Positions 51,227 through 55,882 of a stretch of 55,882 nt of DNA are shown piece after piece. Made by a program: the position numbers and the translations under genes. The notes under the pieces are model-generated. The model was not told where the DNA came from. It worked only from the letters and a program-made list of their open reading frames with translations, and ran no database searches. The DNA lies in NCBI GenBank assembly GCA_009692585.1, contig SHYX01000033.1, positions 1-55,882 on the forward strand. The letters are read 5' to 3'. How positions within the stretch are numbered: the first letter of the stretch is position 1; each line of letters begins with the position of its first letter. This DNA is from Myxococcales bacterium. GTDB taxonomy: Bacteria > Myxococcota > UBA796 > SXON01.

Positions 51227-52668
51227 AGCAGGGGCGCCGCGATCATGGCACCCCCTCCGGCGCCGCAAGCTCCCTCGGCGGCGGGGTCGAGCGACCACAG
51301 CCGCGCCTTGCCGCCGCCGAGGGCCGGGTCCGGCGGCATTCCTGCCGCCCGCCCGTCGAGGGCGTTGGCCGCGAGACGATCGGCCGCCTCCCTGGGGGTG
51401 GCCTCGGGGTCGGCGCTCATGGCCACGGCCACCGCTGCGGCCACCGCCGGTGTGGCGGCGCTGGTTCCGTAGAACCCGATCGGCCCGAATATCCGCGAGC
51501 TCAGACCGTCTGGACCGGCGATGTCAGGCTTGTAGAAGCCGGCGTGCGTGGGTCCGAAGGAGCTGAACGACTCCGCGCCGTTGTGCGCGTAGCCCGAGGC
51601 GCGGACCGCCCCGACCGAAAAGGCGCTGATGCTGGAGGCGGGGTCGGCCAGGCCGCCCGGTTCGGTGAAGTACAGGTGCGCGCCTCGGGCGTAGACCGAA
51701 AGCGCCACGCCGCCAACGCCACGCCGGCGAAAAACGCGCAGCCAGTACCAGTCCTGCGTTTCGGCGCGGATGGCGATGCGTTCCACCGGCGCGCAGTGAT
51801 CGGCGCCCACGTCCTGGTCGTCGTCGGCGCGGCCGACGATCTCCCCGTCCCGATTCACCGCCACGACGTCAAAGTCGTTGCGACCACAGCCGGCGTACTC
51901 GTCCCACGAAACAAACGCAGTCGCCCCTCCCGCGCTCAAGAACACCGGCAGGTAGGAACCGCCCCAGGGAAAATCCATCCAGTCGTCGTGGTCGACGTCC
52001 CGCCAGACGCCGCTCCAGTGCTCCTGGGCGTAGTTGCCGGCGCTGGTGACCAGGAGCGTCCCGCCCTCCGCAAGGTGCCCCGCGGCGTCCGCGAGCGCGC
52101 CGCTGCCGTCGTAGAAGGAGTTGTTGAAGAAGGACATCGACATGCTCACCACGTCCACGTCGTTGCGCAGCGCCCACTCGACCGCGTTTTCGAAGCTGGT
52201 CGGACCGTTCACCCGCACCAGGTGAAGCTCGGCCTCCGGCGCCAGATCGGCGATGACCTCGGCGCAGGCGACGCCGTGGGCACCCTCCTCGTAGCTGAAG
52301 CGGGGGCGCAGCGTGTCCATCGGGACATCGCAACTGCGGGTCAGCTCGCAATCGTGCGTCTCCACCGGCCCGAGTTCTTCGGAGAGCACCGCGGCGTTGA
52401 ACCACTGCACGTCGAATACCGCGACGCGGACGCCCCCGCCGAGGAAGCCCGCGTCTGCCCACGGCGGCATGGCCATCGCGTCCCGCGCTTCTTCGGCGAT
52501 GTAGCCGTCGACGACGGGTGGCTCCTCGATGCGCCAGGGCGTGCCCGGAGGAGGAGGCGCGAGGAGCACGCTGCCGGTGGCGCTCCCCGAGATGGCGCCG
52601 GGCCAGTCGGACACGTCGACGCGGACCCGATCGACGATGCCCACCTCTGGAAGTTCGACGTCCGCCAC
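51184..52668 (-). CDS. subtilisin-like serine protease (S8) with C-terminal sorting-like tail
   Basis: A 494-aa subtilase. The triad is visible: Asp in VRVAVFDVQWF, His in YEEGAHGVACAEVIADL and Ser in GFYGTSAATPAVAAAVAVAM; the oxyanion Asn is in LLVTSAGNYAQEHW. The C-terminus has ACGAGGGAMIAAPLLWWPAV then RRRIVCRR, a Cys/Gly, hydrophobic and Arg pattern like MYXO-CTERM tails. No signal peptide is present at the GTG start, which lies only 3 bases after the in-frame PEBP stop codon. Export path is thus unclear. It probably acts at the cell surface. Confidence 0.85.
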   Translation of the reverse strand: MADVELPEVGIVDRVRVDVSDWPGAISGSATGSVLLAPPPPGTPWRIEEPPVVDGYIAEEARDAMAMPPWADAGFLGGGVRVAVFDVQWFNAAVLSEELGPVETHDCELTRSCDVPMDTLRPRFSYEEGAHGVACAEVIADLAPEAELHLVRVNGPTSFENAVEWALRNDVDVVSMSMSFFNNSFYDGSGALADAAGHLAEGGTLLVTSAGNYAQEHWSGVWRDVDHDDWMDFPWGGSYLPVFLSAGGATAFVSWDEYAGCGRNDFDVVAVNRDGEIVGRADDDQDVGADHCAPVERIAIRAETQDWYWLRVFRRRGVGGVALSVYARGAHLYFTEPGGLADPASSISAFSVGAVRASGYAHNGAESFSSFGPTHAGFYKPDIAGPDGLSSRIFGPIGFYGTSAATPAVAAAVAVAMSADPEATPREAADRLAANALDGRAAGMPPDPALGGGKARLWSLDPAAEGACGAGGGAMIAAPLLWWPAVRRRIVCRR

Positions 52669-52671
52669 CGC

Positions 52672-53136
52672 TTAGCGCCAGGACCGGCCCATCAACTCGG
52701 TCGACGCGACCACATGGCCCTTGATCGCCCCTTTGAGCTCGATGAGACCCGCCCCCTCGCCGAGGGACAACATCGTGTCCAGGGCGTACAGCCGCGCGAA
52801 ATACCGATGCGTGCCGTGGCCGGGTGGCGGGCAGGGGCCACCGTAGCCCACCTTGCCGAAGTCGTTGGTTCCCTGCACCATTTCGGGAGCGCCAGGGCGC
52901 TGTCCCTCGGCGAGCGAACGCGTCGTGGGCGGGAGGTTCCACACCAGCCAGTGCGACCACGTCCGCCCCGGCGCATCAGGGTCGTCCATCAACAACGCGA
53001 GCGACGCCGTCGTCCCCGGTGGCGCGGTCCACGACAGCGGCGGCGAAAGGTCCTCCCCGGTGCAGGTGTGACGCGCGGGAATGAGGGCGCCAGGCAGCCA
53101 GGCGGTCGACGTCAGCTCAAAAACCAGCGGCAGCAT
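52672..53136 (-). CDS. YbhB/YbcL-type PEBP (Raf kinase inhibitor-like) protein
   Basis: A 154-aa protein (MLPLVFELTSTAWLPG; an ATG two codons earlier is also possible). Motifs: CTGEDLSPPLSWTAPPGTTA, LLMDDPDAPGRTWSHWLVWN, YGGPCPPPGHGTHRYFARLY, all standard for bacterial PEBPs. The ligand pocket His and Asp (DPDAP, GHGTHRY) are in place. Function in bacteria is uncertain. Its TAA stop is in the same frame as the subtilase, with one sense codon between it and the subtilase GTG. Confidence 0.93.
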   Translation of the reverse strand: MLPLVFELTSTAWLPGALIPARHTCTGEDLSPPLSWTAPPGTTASLALLMDDPDAPGRTWSHWLVWNLPPTTRSLAEGQRPGAPEMVQGTNDFGKVGYGGPCPPPGHGTHRYFARLYALDTMLSLGEGAGLIELKGAIKGHVVASTELMGRSWR

Positions 53137-53142
53137 GTGCAA

Positions 53143-53480
53143 GGCCTAGCACGACCGTGACATTCCCGGGACAACCGGCGTGTACATCCTCCTCCGTGTT
53201 CCGGATCACCGGTGACCTGACCAAAGACGTAAGCCCCGAACAGTTCGACATCCCCCCGGCGCCCTGATTCCCCTCGGTCAGGGAATGCCAGACGAAGCGC
53301 CGCCGCGGCGGGAGCCCAGGTCTTCCCTTGCTGCCGGCGGGGCTGTCATACCACGGGTGGGGTTTGGGGCGCCAACTGAACACGAGCGGTGGTTCCAAGA
53401 GTCTGCTCCGGTTCTTCGGGTGCACACGTCTCCGCTTCCCCGAGCAGAGCACGAGATCAAGCGGTGCCCCCCCTCAAAAA
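53143..53480. other. intergenic region, no gene recognised
   Basis: About 340 bases between the PEBP gene and the glycan-binding gene, both on the minus strand. It holds a CCCTGA...TCAGGG inverted repeat near 53255-53285 that could form a 6-bp stem, but no T-run follows. Minus- and plus-strand frames here are short and not protein-like. It probably contains the promoter of the PEBP-subtilase set. Confidence 0.5.
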
Positions 53481-54371
53481 CTAGAGCGGCTCAAAGTGCG
53501 TCGCCTTGAACTTCAACTCCTGGAAGTTGATGTCCGCGCCGTAGCTGTCGACGAGGGTGACCACGGCGTTGTCGATGGTGCTGCCGACGTACCCGTTGAA
53601 GGGAGCCAGGGTGATCCACTGCATGTCGGGCTTGTCCGCCAGGGTGAAGGTCTGCTCGGGACCGGCGTCCCCGACCTTGACCTTGACGGTCTTGGCCCGG
53701 GACTTGCCCTTGTCGCCCAAAAAGCCGATTGAGCTGATGGCCCAGCCCTTGGGGTTGAGTTGGAACTCGGTGCCCGACGGCACGGTGAGCAGGGTCTTGG
53801 CGTTGCCATCGGTGGCCGCCGTGGCATCGACGCCGAGCACCTCGGGGGTGGCGTCCATCTCGCCCAGGTACACCGCCACCTCGGAGACGCGCAGGTTGGG
53901 AAAGTCCTCCCCTGGGTAGATGTCCACCACCGAGAGCTTGACCTTGCCGCCGAAGAAGCTGTCGTTGCCGACCGTCACCTTGGTCTTGAGCGGGAGAATC
54001 TGCAGACCGCGGGAGTCGGCCACGTCGATCGTCTCCGAGCCGACCTGCTGCTCGGTCTGATCGTTGTCGAGGGTGTAGACGTCGACGCGGAGTTGCTTGA
54101 CGCGCGGGTAGTCTTTGAAGGAGTCCTCGTCCTTGTCCCAGCCGCACACGATGCCCACCTTCTCGACGCTACCCTTGGGGATCTCCAGGGAGATCCACTC
54201 ACCCCGGTTGACCGACTCCCCGGGGAGCGACCACGCCGTCTCGGGCTTGCCATCGATGGCCGAGCCGGCATTCCAGGTGTTGGCGCCCTTCTTGTTCTCC
54301 GCTTGAAAACTCGACGCCTTGGCGCCGGCAAAAGCGGAATCCACCGACAGGAGGGCAAGCAGAACAACCAT
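53481..54371 (-). CDS. exported protein with NADase-type glycan-binding (F5/8-like) domains
   Basis: A 296-aa secreted protein (signal MVVLLALLSVDSAFAG). The motif order AIDGKPETAWSLPGESVNRG, EWISLEIPKGSVEKVGIVCG, DYPRVKQLRVDVY, LQILPLK and LSVVDIYPGEDFPNLRVSEV matches the NADase-type glycan-binding domain, a discoidin-like beta sandwich (residues about 20-160). The C-terminal half (about 165-296) seems a second beta sandwich. It probably binds cell-surface sugars. The 56-base gap to the next gene is normal. Confidence 0.78.
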   Translation of the reverse strand: MVVLLALLSVDSAFAGAKASSFQAENKKGANTWNAGSAIDGKPETAWSLPGESVNRGEWISLEIPKGSVEKVGIVCGWDKDEDSFKDYPRVKQLRVDVYTLDNDQTEQQVGSETIDVADSRGLQILPLKTKVTVGNDSFFGGKVKLSVVDIYPGEDFPNLRVSEVAVYLGEMDATPEVLGVDATAATDGNAKTLLTVPSGTEFQLNPKGWAISSIGFLGDKGKSRAKTVKVKVGDAGPEQTFTLADKPDMQWITLAPFNGYVGSTIDNAVVTLVDSYGADINFQELKFKATHFEPL

Positions 54372-54427
54372 CGTCGACCTCGAAGAGCGCGGAGCGTATC
54401 ATTCCCCGGACCCTCAAGGGGCCGCGC

Positions 54428-55801
54428 CTACTCGGTGACGGTGACCAGCGGCATCTCCAGACCGAGGTGCGACTCGGATCCGGTGGGAAGGTGACCCGCA
54501 GGATTGTTGCCGTAGCTTGCGACGGCCTCGCCGGCTTCGTTGATGACGCCGTCGCCTTCGGCGTCCAGGTAGGCCCACAGGTAGACGATGGTGTTCGCCG
54601 GCGCGATGAGCGTGAAGCTGAGCGCACTGCCGGTGACGTCGGCGCCGGCGTAGGTCTGGTAGTCGTAGGCGATGGCGGGGATGTCCGCCACGCTGAGGTC
54701 GTCTTCGGGACGGAACTTCATCGCGGCCACGTGGACCTGAGCGCCGGGCTCCAGCGCGTCGAAGCCGCCGCTGATCGTCACGTCGCCGGCCAGCAGCACG
54801 AAGGGAACCGCGGAGGGGTTGGAGTTGTTACCATCCGGAATCATCAGCGTGGAATCCGGCATATCCGCGGTCCCGATCGAAATGGGATTGAGCGAGGCGC
54901 CGGTGCTGTCTACGTATCCACCCCACCTGTCGGCGGGGTCGATCAGGCCGTTGAAGTTCGAGTCCCAGGCGCCGAGGAGCTCGCCCACGCCATAGTTCTT
55001 GGCGACCCACATCGCGTAGGTGCCTTCGGCGCCGTCGTCGGTTCGCGTGGGGGTGAAGCCGTCCGCGTAGTACGGCCCCGTTCCGTCCGATCCGTACAGG
55101 AGCGCCATGCAGCTGCCACCGGCGTACGACTCGGTGATGAGCCCGGCGCCGCTGATGAGGACATAGTCATCCCTGTTCCACTCGCCGCCGCCGCCGCCGC
55201 CGCCGACACCATTGCCGCCACCGCCGCCGCCGCCGCCGCCGAACTCGTAGTAGGGCACCGGAATGTCCACGTCGACGCCGGTGACCTCGGCGCCGGCGAC
55301 GACGTCGATCACGTCGGGCCAGATGCCCATCGGCTCCGTGGTCGCGAGGATGCCGTCCGCCCAGTAGTCGAGCACCGCGAAGACCCGCACCGAGGACGCG
55401 TCAGCCGGGTCGACCTGCAGCTCGTAGGTGTTGCCTTCGGGGTCCGGCGAGCGGACCACGTACTGGTCGAGGTAGGCCATGCTGAAGCTCTCTTCGTCCA
55501 GCTTGTACGCCGCGACGAAGATGGCGCCGAAGGGGAAGTCGTCGCCATAGACCGGCTCCCATTCTTGCCACACCATCTCACCCGCGGCGTCGTAGGTGTA
55601 CAGCTCCACCTGAACGGTGCCGGTGATGATGCCGTCTTCGATGCCGTTGTCGGTGTTTCCGGAATCCGCGGGGATCTCTTCGAGCCCAATGGCGGCGTTG
55701 GGGTCGTCCTGCGCGCCCTGGTTGTCGGTGACATCATATTCCGACTCGCAGCCTGCGTACAGCCCGAGGGTGACGATCGCGAGCACAGTTCCAACGGGCA
55801 T
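54428..55801 (-). CDS. large lipoprotein with poly-Gly stretches
   Basis: A 457-aa lipoprotein. The start MPVGTVLAIVTLGLYAGC is chosen as it gives a good lipobox; 23 codons of extra frame lie upstream. After an acidic linker, a beta-rich N-terminal part (ITGTVQVELYTYDAAGEMVW) is joined by two Gly runs (separated by NGV) to a C-terminal beta part (VPFVLLAGDVTISGGFDALE, PANTIVYLWAYLDAEGDGVI). No family recognised. The upstream 81 bases to the window end contain its probable promoter. Confidence 0.7.
   Translation of the reverse strand: MPVGTVLAIVTLGLYAGCESEYDVTDNQGAQDDPNAAIGLEEIPADSGNTDNGIEDGIITGTVQVELYTYDAAGEMVWQEWEPVYGDDFPFGAIFVAAYKLDEESFSMAYLDQYVVRSPDPEGNTYELQVDPADASSVRVFAVLDYWADGILATTEPMGIWPDVIDVVAGAEVTGVDVDIPVPYYEFGGGGGGGGGNGVGGGGGGGEWNRDDYVLISGAGLITESYAGGSCMALLYGSDGTGPYYADGFTPTRTDDGAEGTYAMWVAKNYGVGELLGAWDSNFNGLIDPADRWGGYVDSTGASLNPISIGTADMPDSTLMIPDGNNSNPSAVPFVLLAGDVTISGGFDALEPGAQVHVAAMKFRPEDDLSVADIPAIAYDYQTYAGADVTGSALSFTLIAPANTIVYLWAYLDAEGDGVINEAGEAVASYGNNPAGHLPTGSESHLGLEMPLVTVTE
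55183..55241. repeat. GCC-type trinucleotide repeats encoding Gly runs
   Basis: Two blocks of near-perfect gcc/cgc triplets (about 55183-55205 and 55212-55241) inside the lipoprotein gene; the opposite strand reads as Gly codons. Length variation by slippage in units of three would keep the frame. Confidence 0.8.
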
Positions 55802-55882
55802 GGCGGTTCCGGGAGGATCACTAGCGTACCACACGATAGGCCGCGTCACCATGATTCGCTCCGTGTCCACCGAAATCCGCCT

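Noticed and set aside
53255..53290. CCCTGA...TCAGGG hairpin as a small RNA or attachment site
   Set aside because: A 6-bp stem is expected by chance at this GC content and nothing else supports it.

Overview
The window is GC-rich, densely packed chromosomal DNA, most likely from a myxobacterium-like member of the Myxococcota (old Deltaproteobacteria). The grounds are the GC content, the many predicted lipoproteins with acidic D-x-D-G repeats, an FG-GAP repeat lipoprotein, a subtilase ending in a Cys / small-residue / hydrophobic / Arg tail of the MYXO-CTERM kind, and frequent ATGA or GTGA start-stop overlaps. The taxonomic call is inference. No rRNA, tRNA, CRISPR, IS element or prophage was recognised.

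Left part (1-8.7 kb): the C-terminus of an M56 (BlaR1-type) membrane peptidase, then a heavy-metal-type RND tripartite efflux set (His-rich adaptor lipoprotein, CzcA-type pump, TolC-family channel) with a perfect palindrome just before the adaptor start. A minus-strand coupled set follows: greB, a membrane-anchored unknown and an HTTM-domain protein. Region 8.3-19.5 kb: a small lipoprotein, an 860-aa lipoprotein with a toroid-like C-terminal half, an AddB/AddA-type helicase-nuclease pair, a small conserved protein, and a nucleotidyltransferase with a small overlapping partner.

Region 19.6-31.3 kb: a truncated glutathione S-transferase relic, then fatty-acid oxidation genes: a TetR regulator with no standard start codon, etfB, etfA and, 6 kb further on, a 606-aa acyl-CoA dehydrogenase. 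A perfect TGAATGA-N4-TCATTCA palindrome, matching the known Bacillus FadR box, sits just before that dehydrogenase. Between them lie a PI-PLC-like lipoprotein, a propeller-like lipoprotein, an SDR coupled to a PHA-granule-system protein, and a large glucose/sorbosone dehydrogenase fused to a two-haem cytochrome c domain. Two coupled membrane-tethered peroxiredoxin-like proteins without evident peroxidatic cysteines follow.

Region 31.3-40.9 kb: a molybdopterin oxidoreductase, a DUF808 membrane protein, a Tat-exported PhoD-type phosphatase translationally coupled to a disrupted sulfatase-like gene, rplU-rpmA (L21, L27), a Ycf46-like AAA ATPase and a tail-fibre-like coiled-coil protein.

Region 41-45.3 kb is the most unusual: a lipoprotein, a histidine/aromatic ammonia-lyase family enzyme with a Ser-Ser-Gly MIO triad, and a second lyase paralogue whose triad is Ala-Ala-Gly and which also lacks the catalytic Tyr loop. 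All three are joined by 4-base overlaps, suggesting an enzyme/pseudo-enzyme pair. The remainder (45.4-55.9 kb) is mainly surface and exported proteins on the minus strand: lipoproteins, an NAD-dependent epimerase, an FG-GAP lipoprotein, a subtilase, a PEBP-family protein and an NADase-type glycan-binding protein.
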